This document shows, one piece after another, positions 16,599-24,809 of a stretch of DNA of 64,000 bases. Made by a program: the position numbers and the translations under genes. Every line of letters begins with the position of its first letter. Position 1 is the first letter of the stretch. The DNA comes from a virus, in the IMG/VR virus record IMGVR_UViG_3300009008_000022, positions 17,459 to 81,458 of that record; one strand, written 5' to 3'. The notes beneath the pieces were generated by a model. The model worked only from the letters and a program-made list of their open reading frames with translations. It searched no databases and was not told the DNA's origin.

Positions 16599-17368
16599 GC
16601 GACGATAAGCGCATAACGGCAGAGGAAGCGCAGCGCCAGTTAGACCAAGCCAGGGAGAACGCTGGAGTGTCTAGCGAGCCCGCGCCAATCTCCGAGCTGG
16701 TAACGCCGGACAAGGTAGGCCGCGGCCGGCCGCCGGCATTCGGGGAAGTGGTGCCGGTTTACCGCACGCGCGTTCCCTGGGAAGAAAGCGAGATCAAGCG
16801 CGCGGAGCAGAGCGGGGACGGTGACAAGATCCGCGCGGCCAAACTGCGCACCATGATCCGCGCGAAGGGCATACCGCCGCGGCTGGCCCGCGCCCTGGTG
16901 GACGGCAAGAATGAGCACGGCGAGCCGTTAGACAAGCGCGAACAGGACAAGCGCGTGTGGGCAGCTCTGAAAGGCGGGCGCAGTCCGATTGCCCTGTATG
17001 GTCCGCCTGGCACCGGCAAGAGCTTAACCGCGGCGCGCGTGGTGGCTAAGAATCGACGCGCGGTCTGGATTCGTGGCTACGACGTTAGCCGAGCCAAGCG
17101 GGAGGAGATCGACGCCTGGCGCGCGGCCGATATGCTGGTGATCGATGAGATCGGCCGCGGCGCGGAGTGGGCCGGCCGGGAATCAGAGGAGCTTGTGCAC
17201 CACCGCTGCGATTACATGCTGCTCACGATCCTGATAACCAATTTCGAGCAACCAAGCGGGTGGATCATGCGACGGGCCAGGGCGTATGGGGAGCTGATCG
17301 GGTGCGATCACTTCTACTGCCCTGGAGTGACCCCAGCCGACAGAGGTAAGGGCGAGAGTAAGAAATGA
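16595..17368 (+). CDS. DnaC-like helicase loader ATPase
   Basis: A 257 aa AAA+ protein. Walker A GPPGTGKS (136-143), Walker B MLVIDEIG (180-187), sensor-like LLTILITNF, arginine RRARAYGELI near the end. Overlaps the DUF1376 gene (ATGA). DnaC-type proteins load the replicative helicase on the origin-initiator complex. No helicase or primase gene is seen in the window, so the partner could be the host DnaB or a gene outside it. Confidence 0.85.
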   Translation: MSDDKRITAEEAQRQLDQARENAGVSSEPAPISELVTPDKVGRGRPPAFGEVVPVYRTRVPWEESEIKRAEQSGDGDKIRAAKLRTMIRAKGIPPRLARALVDGKNEHGEPLDKREQDKRVWAALKGGRSPIALYGPPGTGKSLTAARVVAKNRRAVWIRGYDVSRAKREEIDAWRAADMLVIDEIGRGAEWAGRESEELVHHRCDYMLLTILITNFEQPSGWIMRRARAYGELIGCDHFYCPGVTPADRGKGESKK

Positions 17369-17727
17369 GCATTTACACCTACAAGGCGCAGTCAACCAGG
17401 GTGGTAGACGGCGATACGATTGATTTTAGGGTGGATCTCGGCTTTGGGGTTTACATGGCGTTGCGCGTCCGCCTCCGCGGCGTTGACACGCCAGAGCTGC
17501 GCAGCCGCAACGCCGCGGAGCGCGCCCACGCGCAAGAGGCCGCCGCCCTGGTGCGCGCCGAGCTGGACAGCCGGCCGGACGTGACGCTGAAAACCTACAA
17601 GGACCGCACCGGCAAATACGGCCGCTATCTGGCGGACGTGATCTTCAGCAACGGTGACAGCCTGGTAGAGATGCTGATCGCAGAGGGCATGGAAAAACGC
17701 GACGTTTACCCGGAGCCCGCGGAGTGA
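17365..17727 (+). CDS. Thermonuclease-family nuclease
   Basis: A 120 aa protein of the staphylococcal-nuclease fold. VVDGDTIDF (13-21), RLRGVDTPE (36-44; R36 and E44 match Arg35 and Glu43 of the S. aureus enzyme), YGRYLADV (R87 matches Arg87). No signal peptide, so it acts in the cytoplasm. It may degrade host DNA or process phage DNA; both are inference. ATGA overlap with the loader; the next gene is convergent, 2 bases away. Confidence 0.88.
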   Translation: MSIYTYKAQSTRVVDGDTIDFRVDLGFGVYMALRVRLRGVDTPELRSRNAAERAHAQEAAALVRAELDSRPDVTLKTYKDRTGKYGRYLADVIFSNGDSLVEMLIAEGMEKRDVYPEPAE

Positions 17728-17729
17728 GT

Positions 17730-18530
17730 TTACTTGAGGTTGAGCCCCACGGCGGAAAGCCAGGTGCCGGCATGGGTCTGGACCTGGCCGCTGGCCTGAT
17801 CGGGACACCGGAAGTTGATCTCCAGCGTGTCACCGTTCGATACATAAATCGCCCGCTGCATCATGTAGGTTTCCGCCGAGCCGGCCAGCCTCATGCGCGA
17901 GAACAGATCCGGCGCAGCTCCGTTGTGAGAGATACCCATCTGGTAGTTATTTACCTGGCTGGACCCGCCGAAAAAGTGGACCGTGATCAGCGCCCAGCAC
18001 GGATCTGTGCCCTGGTAGGTCAGCGTTGCGTTTTTGGTTCCGCCATGCGTGAACAGATCGCTATCCACCGCGGTGCAAACCAGGCTGCCGGAGTCGTCAA
18101 GGGCGTACCAAGTGTTTTGGGTGGTCAGGGTCAGCGACCCGTCCGTTGTGACCTGGAACGCGCCGGAGACAACCTCTTGAGCCTTGTCAATGCGCAGGAA
18201 CAGATCGGTGGCGTTGAAAGCAATCCCCACCCGTTGCTGGTTTGCTGGCGCGGTGGTAGTCAGCGCGCCGGACGTGCCCAGGAAATAGTTGTCGTCAAAG
18301 GTCATGCCCGTGGAGAAACCCTCAAACAGCCCACGGGTCTGGACCCTGCACGTTGTGGAGTCGATCACCTCGCAGACCAGGCCAAAAACCCGGTGTCCGC
18401 TGCCGGCGCTGGCCGGCGCCACCTTGCCCGCCGCCACGAGGTAAACGGCGTCCTTAACCGCAACGGCGTCGGTGTCGTTCGTGCATTGATCGATGCAAAA
18501 GCTGTTGAGCTGCTTTCTCGTGATAGCCAT
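17730..18530 (-). CDS. Adhesin-like surface protein with TNF/C1q-like C-terminus
   Basis: A 266 aa protein, start at 18530. The N-terminal part (VAVKDAVYLVAAGKVAPA, NYFLGTSGALTTTAP, QRVGIAFNATDLFLRI) matches the repeats of phage head or tail fibre proteins. The C-terminal 140 residues form a beta-sandwich like TNF/C1q (ALITVHFFGGSSQ, MQRAIYVSNGDTLEINFR). It is alone on the minus strand inside the rightward early region and has its own promoter, a moron-like arrangement. It may be a late or independently expressed decoration or receptor-binding protein. What it binds is unknown. Confidence 0.6.
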   Translation of the reverse strand: MAITRKQLNSFCIDQCTNDTDAVAVKDAVYLVAAGKVAPASAGSGHRVFGLVCEVIDSTTCRVQTRGLFEGFSTGMTFDDNYFLGTSGALTTTAPANQQRVGIAFNATDLFLRIDKAQEVVSGAFQVTTDGSLTLTTQNTWYALDDSGSLVCTAVDSDLFTHGGTKNATLTYQGTDPCWALITVHFFGGSSQVNNYQMGISHNGAAPDLFSRMRLAGSAETYMMQRAIYVSNGDTLEINFRCPDQASGQVQTHAGTWLSAVGLNLK

Positions 18531-18537
18531 GGGCGGA

Positions 18538-18543
18538 ATTGTA
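18538..18543 (-). promoter_or_regulatory. Extended -10 promoter TGGTACAAT for 17730-18530 gene
   Basis: On the minus strand TG-G-TACAAT (hexamer 18538-18543) has the extended -10 form; a weak -35 lies about 16 bases upstream. The ATG follows 7 bases later, so the message would start at or next to the start codon, a leaderless transcript. Confidence 0.5.
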
Positions 18544-18547
18544 CCAG

Positions 18548-18883
18548 ATGAGGCGAGCTGCAAAAGTGGACGGGAACCAGTCGCAGATCGTGGCCGATCT
18601 CCGGCGGTGCTACCTGTCGGTGTGGCCCACGCACCAGTTAGGGAAGGGGTTTCCTGATATTGCGGTGGGCTACCAGGGCCGCAACTACCTGTTTGAGATC
18701 AAAGACCCTGCCCAGGAGCCAGCTCGACGCCGGCTTACCGAGGATGAGGCCGATTGGCACCTTGCATGGAGAGGCCAGGTGCACGTCATTGAAACGTCGC
18801 GGGACGCCATGATTATCCTGGGCATGGTGAAGGGTACGCCGGACGATTTAGCCCGGATCAAATCGCAGCAAATTAAATCTTGA
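18548..18883 (+). CDS. VRR-NUC-type nuclease
   Basis: A 111 aa protein. Nuclease core with Q11, GFPDI (35-39) and FEIKD (49-53), then QVHVIET, the Q-PD-ExK layout of VRR-NUC domains of the PD-(D/E)XK superfamily. Such stand-alone phage VRR-NUC proteins act on branched DNA. Start chosen at ATG 18548; a TTG at 18539 is also in frame. Divergent from the adhesin-like gene by 17 bases. Confidence 0.8.
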   Translation: MRRAAKVDGNQSQIVADLRRCYLSVWPTHQLGKGFPDIAVGYQGRNYLFEIKDPAQEPARRRLTEDEADWHLAWRGQVHVIETSRDAMIILGMVKGTPDDLARIKSQQIKS

Positions 18884-18909
18884 CGCTGCAATATGCTGTG
18901 AACTATAAC
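18880..18909 (+). promoter_or_regulatory. Sigma70-type promoter (TTGACG-18-TATAAC)
   Basis: TTGACG 18880-18885 and TATAAC 18904-18909 with an 18-base spacer, overlapping the end of the VRR-NUC gene and serving recT. An ATG at 18917 lies 7 bases past the -10, so one in-frame start would be leaderless. Confidence 0.65.
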
Positions 18910-18940
18910 CAACGGTATGTCAAAGCCATGGGAGGGCATG

Positions 18941-19834
18941 ATGCCACCGAGGAAAAGCGCGAAGAAGGCTGTAAGCCAGGAGCTTGCGCCGCGAGAGAAT
19001 CAGCAGCTTTCACAAGAACAGCGCGGTGGTTCTGCCGCGTTTATGTCCATTCTTTCCAAGCACAAGGGGAAGATCGCAGAGGCCGCCGGCAAGTCCATGG
19101 ACACCGACCGGTTGATCAAGATCGCCATGATGGCGAGCAGCCGTAACCCGCAGCTCTTGCAATGCACGCCGCTGTCCATGCTGGCCGCGGTGATCGACGC
19201 GGCGTTTCTCCAGCTTGAGCCGGTCGGCGCCCTGGCCCACGCCTACCTCGTGCCGTACCGCAATCGCAAGGCGGGAGGCTGGGAGGTACAGCTCCAGATC
19301 GGCTACAAGGGCATGATGGCCCTGGCGGTGCGGGCCGGCATTCGTACCGTGATCGCGGAGGTGATCCGTGAGGGCGAAGTGCTGGAGTACCAGATCGGCA
19401 GCGGCGCCGATGATCACTTCAAGCACGTTCCCGGCATGTACGACAGCAACCCGCCGCCCATCATCGGCGCCTGGGCAAAGGCAATCTGGCCGGACGGAAC
19501 CACTTTGCTGCGCGTGATCGACCTGGCCGAGATCAACAAGGCCAAGCAGAACAGCCAGAGCGGGCGCAAGGGTTTTGGCCCGTGGAAAGACCACTACGAG
19601 GCCATGGTGCGCAAGACCGCGGTGCGCCGCCTGTGCACGTTCCTTCCGCAAACCACCCTGGCAGCCCAGGCCGCTTCAATCGAGGAGTCCCAGGAGCAGT
19701 ACGGCCGTGACCACGCCTCTTTCTCCGACCTGATCGGTGACGGCAGCAGCGTGATGGACATGGAGCCGGAGCCGGAGCCTGGCACCGATGGCGGTGAGCC
19801 GCCGCGGGAGCGCGAGCCTGGGGAGGATGGTTAG
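18941..19834 (+). CDS. recT: RecT-family ssDNA annealing protein
   Basis: A 297 aa protein. Core of the RecT family: NPQLLQCTPLSMLAAVIDAA, LQLEPVGALAHAYLVPYRN, QLQIGYKGMMALAVRAG, and FGPWKDHYEAMVRKTAVRR. It anneals complementary ssDNA during recombination. The start at 18941 has GGGAGGGC five bases away; 18938 and a leaderless 18917 are alternatives. The C-terminus is acidic and Pro/Glu-rich. An exonuclease gene lies two genes downstream, the usual RecT/exonuclease pairing. Confidence 0.93.
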   Translation: MPPRKSAKKAVSQELAPRENQQLSQEQRGGSAAFMSILSKHKGKIAEAAGKSMDTDRLIKIAMMASSRNPQLLQCTPLSMLAAVIDAAFLQLEPVGALAHAYLVPYRNRKAGGWEVQLQIGYKGMMALAVRAGIRTVIAEVIREGEVLEYQIGSGADDHFKHVPGMYDSNPPPIIGAWAKAIWPDGTTLLRVIDLAEINKAKQNSQSGRKGFGPWKDHYEAMVRKTAVRRLCTFLPQTTLAAQAASIEESQEQYGRDHASFSDLIGDGSSVMDMEPEPEPGTDGGEPPREREPGEDG

Positions 19835-19836
19835 CC

Positions 19837-20094
19837 ATGGCAACGCTGATACAGGTGGACGGCGTGCGGGTTGACGTGCTGGGGGAGGGCGAAAACGGCG
19901 CGCTAACCAATGAGCAAATCCAGGGGTTGATCGGCGGCTACTACGCCCACACCTACTTGGACGCGAATCGGCTGGCGCTCTATGACGAGGAAGGCAACTT
20001 GAAAAAGCTGCCGGTCAACATGGCTGCATCGGAGATCGTTGGGTATCAGGTGGTTGGCCCGGTGCTGCTCGTTTCAATCAAGGAGATGCGCTGA
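19837..20094 (+). CDS. DUF3846-like hypothetical protein
   Basis: An 85 aa protein, 2 bases after recT. LTNEQIQGLIGGYYA, DEEGNLKKLPVN and IVGYQVVGPVLLV follow the order of small DUF3846-type phage proteins. Function unknown; lies between recT and its exonuclease, so it may belong to the recombination module. Confidence 0.65.
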   Translation: MATLIQVDGVRVDVLGEGENGALTNEQIQGLIGGYYAHTYLDANRLALYDEEGNLKKLPVNMAASEIVGYQVVGPVLLVSIKEMR

Positions 20095-20766
20095 ATGCCT
20101 GCCATTGTCTACATGAACGAGGCAGGGGAGCGCGTGCCGAGCGTTACCACGGTGCTGTCGGGCAACCTGGCTTGGAACAAGCGCCAGCTCATGATCTGGG
20201 CAAACAAGCTGGGCTTGAGCGGTCAAGACCTGTGGAGCGACGACAAGACCGAGGCCACGGTGGGCACCGTCGCGCACGCCTACGTTACCGATGATGCGGC
20301 CGGTGATCCGCTGGACGTGGATCACATCACGCAAGGCAACTGGCCGGCGCTGAGCGAGGAACAGCTCGCCAAGGTGCGGTACTGCTGCAAGGCGTGGTTG
20401 CTCTGGAAGGAAATGCACGGGTTTGAAACCGTGGCCGATGAGTGCTCGCTGGTCAGCGAAACACACCAGTTTGGCGGCACGCTGGACCTTGCCATGGTGC
20501 AGGGGCGCCGGATGATCTGCGACCTGAAAACCGGCAAGGGCGTCTACCGGGACATGCTGCTCCAAATCGCAGCTTACGGAATGCTGTGGAACGAAACCCA
20601 CCCCAATGAGCCCGTCGAGGGGTACGCGCTGCTGCTGCTGGGCAAGTACGACGGCGCGTTTCACTACCACGTTTGGCCGGAGCTGGAGCTGGAAAAGCTC
20701 GCGTTCATTCATTGCCTGGAGCTTCACAAGATCCATCAAACGATCAAGCAACAGAGGGGAATCTAA
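20095..20766 (+). CDS. PD-(D/E)XK exonuclease (Cas4/RecB-like)
   Basis: A 223 aa protein. GTVAHAYV (57-64, H61), GGTLDLAM (127-134, D131), CDLKTGKG (142-149, D-LK catalytic pair) and QIAAYGMLW (157-165) give the RecB/Cas4 nuclease motifs in order. It likely resects DNA ends for RecT. TAA/ATG overlap with the methylase downstream. Confidence 0.85.
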   Translation: MPAIVYMNEAGERVPSVTTVLSGNLAWNKRQLMIWANKLGLSGQDLWSDDKTEATVGTVAHAYVTDDAAGDPLDVDHITQGNWPALSEEQLAKVRYCCKAWLLWKEMHGFETVADECSLVSETHQFGGTLDLAMVQGRRMICDLKTGKGVYRDMLLQIAAYGMLWNETHPNEPVEGYALLLLGKYDGAFHYHVWPELELEKLAFIHCLELHKIHQTIKQQRGI

Positions 20767-21422
20767 TGTCAGACCGCGAGTGCTTTTGCTTGAAACACCC
20801 GCCGATGCCTGGCCTGGCGAAGAATCACGACTTTTACCGCACGCCGCAGGAAACCACGACGCTGTTGATCGACGGTAGCCCACCGGACCCTGCCAGCCTG
20901 CTAATCGAGCCGAGCGCGGGAGAGGGCCATATTTGCCGCGCGCTGGAGTGGCACGGCTACGTCGTCAGCCTGGCGGTGGAGCTGCGAGCGGAGGAGCGGG
21001 AACGGCTGGAGCAAGACGCGGTGACGGTGATCATTGGCGACTGGCTCAACCTCGTGCGCCAGGATTCGTTTCGCGACGATCTTCAAGTGCAAATGACGGA
21101 CGCCGGGATCTCTATCGTGGGCAACCCGCCGTGGTCCTTGGCTTGCCAGTTTATCCAGGCGTGCCTGTCGCTTAACCCGGATTATTTAGCCCTGCTGTTG
21201 CCCTGGCAGCTCCCCGCCAGGCCGCCGAGCAAAAAGACCCGCGCCGCGGAGCGTGACGCCTGGGAGGTGGTGTTCTCAGGGCACCAGCCCACCGGGCTGC
21301 ATCCGGTGCCCAGGCCGAGCTTCACCATGGACGGCAAGTCGGGCGTGAGTGAGTGCGGGTGGTTCGTTTGGCAGAAGGGCCAGAGCCGGGTCAACCTGCA
21401 ACCTTGGATGGAGGGCAAGTAG
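20766..21422 (+). CDS. Adenine-N6 DNA methyltransferase-like protein
   Basis: A 218 aa protein. Motif I EPSAGEGHI (48-56) and motif IV GNPPWS (119-124) are the SAM-binding and catalytic (N/D)PP(Y/W/F) motifs of N6-adenine methylases. The C-terminus is short. Start ATG overlaps the TAA of the exonuclease. It may modify phage DNA against restriction; the recognition site is unknown. Confidence 0.75.
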   Translation: MSDRECFCLKHPPMPGLAKNHDFYRTPQETTTLLIDGSPPDPASLLIEPSAGEGHICRALEWHGYVVSLAVELRAEERERLEQDAVTVIIGDWLNLVRQDSFRDDLQVQMTDAGISIVGNPPWSLACQFIQACLSLNPDYLALLLPWQLPARPPSKKTRAAERDAWEVVFSGHQPTGLHPVPRPSFTMDGKSGVSECGWFVWQKGQSRVNLQPWMEGK

Positions 21423-21424
21423 CC

Positions 21425-21973
21425 ATGCCGGAGCAGATGAGCTTTTTTGACCAGCCGCCGGCCCGTGACACGCTGCAAGAGGCGCGGGACAAGGTGCGCG
21501 ACGGGCTAGAGGACGGTGTTGAATGCCCGTGCTGTAAGCAGCTCTGCAAGCTGTACGCGCGGAACATGAACAGCGCAAGGGCCAGGGCGCTGATCTGGCT
21601 GGTAAACAAGCATGAGCTGGCCCTGTTGAGGCGATCTCCGCATTCAATCGCCCATGGTCAGACGTGTTGGACGCATATCAGGACCGAGGCGCCGAAATGG
21701 CTAATCGCCCTGGGCGGCGAGTTTGCGAAGCTGCGCTATTGGGGATTCATCACCGAACGGCCCAACGACGACAAGCGCAAGCGCACGTCCGGCTACTGGA
21801 AGCCAACGCAGGCCGGCCGGGACTTTGCGCACGGCCGCGCCATGGCAATCAAAACCTTCTACGTTTTCGACGGGGAGGTACAGCGCGCCTCGACTGAGCT
21901 AATCAGCGTGCGCGCCGCCCTGGGCGAGCAGTTTGACTACCAGGAGCTAATGAATGGCAAAGACAGCGTATAG
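21425..21973 (+). CDS. Zinc-binding hypothetical protein with N-terminal QMSFF
   Basis: A 182 aa protein. N-terminal MPEQMSFFD resembles the sliding-clamp-binding peptide Q-L/M-S-x-F. CPCCKQLC (33-40) and a C-H pair around ARALIWLVNKHELA support a zinc site. The rest is alpha/beta (YWGFITERPNDD, RTSGYWKPTQAGRDF, a winged-helix-like segment). No named family. Overlaps the next gene by 20 bases. Confidence 0.65.
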   Translation: MPEQMSFFDQPPARDTLQEARDKVRDGLEDGVECPCCKQLCKLYARNMNSARARALIWLVNKHELALLRRSPHSIAHGQTCWTHIRTEAPKWLIALGGEFAKLRYWGFITERPNDDKRKRTSGYWKPTQAGRDFAHGRAMAIKTFYVFDGEVQRASTELISVRAALGEQFDYQELMNGKDSV

Positions 21974-22169
21974 CGGCGACCTGGACGCGCTTGCTTGCGC
22001 GTGCGGACAACCGGACTGCCCAGAACAGGTGTACTTTCACAGCCGGTGCCACCCCAAGGCGCCAACGTGGGCGCGGTACGACAAAAAGACGCGGACCATC
22101 ACCATCGAATGCAGCGTGTGCAAGCAGGAGTTGATCGTCGCGTCGGTGGCGGTCAGCCGTGAGAACTAG
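21954..22169 (+). CDS. Small zinc-ribbon protein
   Basis: A 71 aa protein with CACGQPDC and CSVCKQE cysteine groups and a central beta hairpin (RTITIECSVC). Two zinc-ligand pairs suggest a zinc ribbon. Overlaps the preceding gene. Function unknown. Confidence 0.6.
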   Translation: MAKTAYSGDLDALACACGQPDCPEQVYFHSRCHPKAPTWARYDKKTRTITIECSVCKQELIVASVAVSREN

Positions 22170-22196
22170 GGCCACACGGCCAACATGGAGGGCGCC

Positions 22197-23690
22197 ATGG
22201 GAAACGATCCACTGACTATCAAGTCGTTAGAAATTTCAAACATCAAAGCGGTGCGCCACTTTCGGCTGGTAGGCCGGCCGGGAGTGACCGAGATTGCAGG
22301 CGACAACGGTGTGGGCAAGACCACGATCTTGAGCGTGCCGCGCTGGCTCATGGAGGGCAAAAAAGCCCTGGGCAAAATGCCGATCACGCAGGGCAAGCAG
22401 CACGGCGCCGCGCGCATGGACCTGGGCGAGTATGTGATCACTCTCCAGCTCACCGAGGGCAAGCCGCCGCGGTGGGAGATCCGCAGCGCGGACGGTGGCA
22501 AGTACCCGCTGAAAACTACCAAGGGGTTTTTGTCCGCCTGGACCTTTGACCCCCTGGCGTTTGCCAACATGCCCGCCAAGGATCAGGAGCGGACCTTTCG
22601 CGAGTTTGCCGGCGAGGAGTGGTGCGCGGAGCTGGACCGCTTGCAGGATGAAATGGAGGCCGCGGTTGCCAAGCGTACCGGCGCGTTCCACGACAAAAAA
22701 GCCCTGGGCAACCCGGAAGTGCCGGTCGAGGAAGTTGAGCCGGTGGACACCGCCGCCCTGGCCGACGAACTGCGCCAGATCGAGGACTGGAACGATTCTC
22801 AGGATCAGGTTGATGCGCAGCGCGTGGAGTTGTTTGCCGCCGCTGAGCAGGCAGAGCGGGAGGCAGAGCGCAAGGTCGAGACTGCCACGCGAGAGGCAGA
22901 GCTGAGCGAAGCCCAGGCCGAGGAGTTGGCCGAGACAGCACGCCTGGAAGTGGGCGACCTGGAGCGGAAGATCCAGAACCTACAAGCCAAGCTCAAGGGC
23001 GCTGAGCGCCGGCATGAACAGTCGGTTGACAACCTGGCCGCGGTGCGTATGCGGTTGCAGGGCGAGGTGCACGCCGCACGCGAGGCCGCCACGGAGGAAC
23101 TGAGGGAGGCGCGAGATGCCGCCGCCGCCGCGCCGCGCGGAGCCGAGCGCCGGGATCCCGCGCCGGTGTTGGAGCAGCTTGACCAGGCCGGAGAGGCGCA
23201 GCTCCGCTATGTGGAGTATGAGCAGGCGTTGCAGGCGGTGGAGCGGGCGAACCTGGCCGCACAGCGCCACAAGGCAGCCGACAGCAAGGTCAAGTCGCTC
23301 AAGGGCCAGGTGGAAAAGCACTACCAGGGCGCCGATCTGCCCGTCGAGGGGATTGAACTGCGCGCCGATGGCATTTGGGTTGACGGACTGCCGTTTACCG
23401 AGCTGGCGCGAAGCCGGCAGATCCAGGTGAGCCTTGAGGTGGGCATGGCGCTTAACCCGCGGTTGCGGTGTGTGTTTGTGGACGACGCCGAAGCCCTGGG
23501 AGATACCCTGTACCGGGAGATCGAGGCCACCGCGGTGGAGCGCGGGTATCAGGTGCTCATGGCGACGGTGGGCAAGGGCCACACCGACGACGCGATCATG
23601 ATCGAGGTGCAAGAGCCCGACGACGACGACGATGAGCTGAGCCCGGTTGACGTGGCCGGTGATCATGGCGTGATTGAGGTGCCGGAGTGA
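22197..23690 (+). CDS. SbcC/RecF-like AAA (SMC-type) ATPase
   Basis: A 497 aa protein. Walker A GDNGVGKTT (35-43) with an N-terminal RecF-type strand (SLEISNIKAVRHF). Long alternating Arg/Glu/Ala coiled-coil about residues 130-340. C-terminal signature-like SRQIQVSLEVGMAL and Walker B CVFVDDAEAL. This is the minimal AAA_23/SbcC plan, found in phages next to recT. Start at 22197 preferred because GGAGGGCGCC lies before it. It may organise recombination or end processing with RecT. The C-terminus is very acidic (DDDDDEL). Confidence 0.85.
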   Translation: MGNDPLTIKSLEISNIKAVRHFRLVGRPGVTEIAGDNGVGKTTILSVPRWLMEGKKALGKMPITQGKQHGAARMDLGEYVITLQLTEGKPPRWEIRSADGGKYPLKTTKGFLSAWTFDPLAFANMPAKDQERTFREFAGEEWCAELDRLQDEMEAAVAKRTGAFHDKKALGNPEVPVEEVEPVDTAALADELRQIEDWNDSQDQVDAQRVELFAAAEQAEREAERKVETATREAELSEAQAEELAETARLEVGDLERKIQNLQAKLKGAERRHEQSVDNLAAVRMRLQGEVHAAREAATEELREARDAAAAAPRGAERRDPAPVLEQLDQAGEAQLRYVEYEQALQAVERANLAAQRHKAADSKVKSLKGQVEKHYQGADLPVEGIELRADGIWVDGLPFTELARSRQIQVSLEVGMALNPRLRCVFVDDAEALGDTLYREIEATAVERGYQVLMATVGKGHTDDAIMIEVQEPDDDDDELSPVDVAGDHGVIEVPE

Positions 23691-23923
23691 GCAACCCCAC
23701 GGTGCTGGAGATGGTGAAAGCGGCGTTGATAGGCGGCGGTTATGACGGCCTGGTAGCATCGGCTGGCGAGTGCGCCTGCATCGTTACCGACCTGGCGCCG
23801 TGCGGTGAGATACAGGATAGCTGCATTGCGGGCTACCTGGCGCCCTGCCCCGATGATTGCCGGGATCATGACTTTCATATCGTGGTTAAAAAACCGATCT
23901 ATGTGGAAAAGTCGAAGCTGTAG
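23687..23923 (+). CDS. Small Cys-rich phage protein
   Basis: A 78 aa protein with a GTG start overlapping the ATPase stop. GGYDGLV...ECACIVTDLAPCG...C...APCPDDC holds seven cysteines in a spacing I recall from small phage proteins of unknown function. A metal-binding role is likely. Confidence 0.65.
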   Translation: MSNPTVLEMVKAALIGGGYDGLVASAGECACIVTDLAPCGEIQDSCIAGYLAPCPDDCRDHDFHIVVKKPIYVEKSKL

Positions 23924-23925
23924 CC

Positions 23926-24519
23926 ATGCCCCACCGATCCGACAAAAAATGGTCCGCCTTGCTGGCAGAGGCGCGTGAGCTGGGGTTGCATTATCTCGGC
24001 AACGACATAGCCGAGCTGCGCAACATCGTGGACCAGGAGCGCGCGGTGCGCGAGGGCAAGCCTGACTGCTACAGCCAGAGCTACAGCCGGACAGACCCGC
24101 GGTGCGGACGGTGCGAGGCTTCGCAGGACTGCTCAGGGCTCATGCTCCGGCCGCAAATCGGCCTGTTTGACGTGCCGGAAATGATCGGGTGCGACTGGTG
24201 CGACGGCGACCTGATCATGGAGCTGACAGACGACACCGGAGCGGTGATAGACCGCGCTTGCAGCTCGCCGGATTGCCATAACACGGCCCGTAACCAGCGC
24301 CGCCGCCGGACGGTGACAAAGTTTCTCAAGAGCAAGCCCACCGGCGCAGACCTGGCGGCGTTGCGCGAAGATCTCTGGGTAACGCTAGACAACCTGGCCG
24401 CGGTGCTGCAAGTGGACCGCGCCAGGCTTAAATCAGCCATTGCCAGGCCGGATGATCGGCTGAGCAAGGAAACGCGGGAGGCGTTTATAAAGTGGGTCAA
24501 GCGGACGACGATCTTATAA
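23926..24519 (+). CDS. Cys-rich protein with clamp-like QIGLF peptide
   Basis: A 197 aa protein. A cluster of CxxC-type cysteines (CGRCEASQDC, CDWCDG, CSSPDC) frames residue 77-81 QIGLF (24154-24168), which matches the QLxLF sliding-clamp consensus. The second half is helical with an HTH-like AAVLQVDRARLKSAI segment. It may bind DNA at a clamp, but this is inference. Confidence 0.6.
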   Translation: MPHRSDKKWSALLAEARELGLHYLGNDIAELRNIVDQERAVREGKPDCYSQSYSRTDPRCGRCEASQDCSGLMLRPQIGLFDVPEMIGCDWCDGDLIMELTDDTGAVIDRACSSPDCHNTARNQRRRRTVTKFLKSKPTGADLAALREDLWVTLDNLAAVLQVDRARLKSAIARPDDRLSKETREAFIKWVKRTTIL

Positions 24520-24545
24520 TCACCCCAGGAATGGGGGAGGCAGAC

Positions 24546-24809
24546 GTGCTGAATTGGCTGGACGCTAAGCTGGCAGAGTTTGACGAGCTGGTAGACCGGC
24601 GGCCGGCCGATAACATGCCGATCAACGTCAACGCCGCGCGCTTGTGGCGCCACAAGATGATCCTGCTTTACGGTCGGATGGTGGGCGCGATTGAATCCCT
24701 GGCGACCTTTGGACACTTGGCGCCCAGGGCGGCCGAGATGATGAACCACCGGATCAAGGGCGCGACGTACCGACACATAGCCCGACACCTAACAGGAGCG
24801 GATCAGTGA
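24546..24809 (+). CDS. Hypothetical helical protein
   Basis: An 87 aa helical protein. The GTG at 24546 is preferred because GGGGGAGG lies five bases upstream; GTG 24492 and ATG 24531 in the same frame lack a well-placed site. ATGA-type overlap with the next gene. No family recognised. Confidence 0.5.
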   Translation: MLNWLDAKLAEFDELVDRRPADNMPINVNAARLWRHKMILLYGRMVGAIESLATFGHLAPRAAEMMNHRIKGATYRHIARHLTGADQ

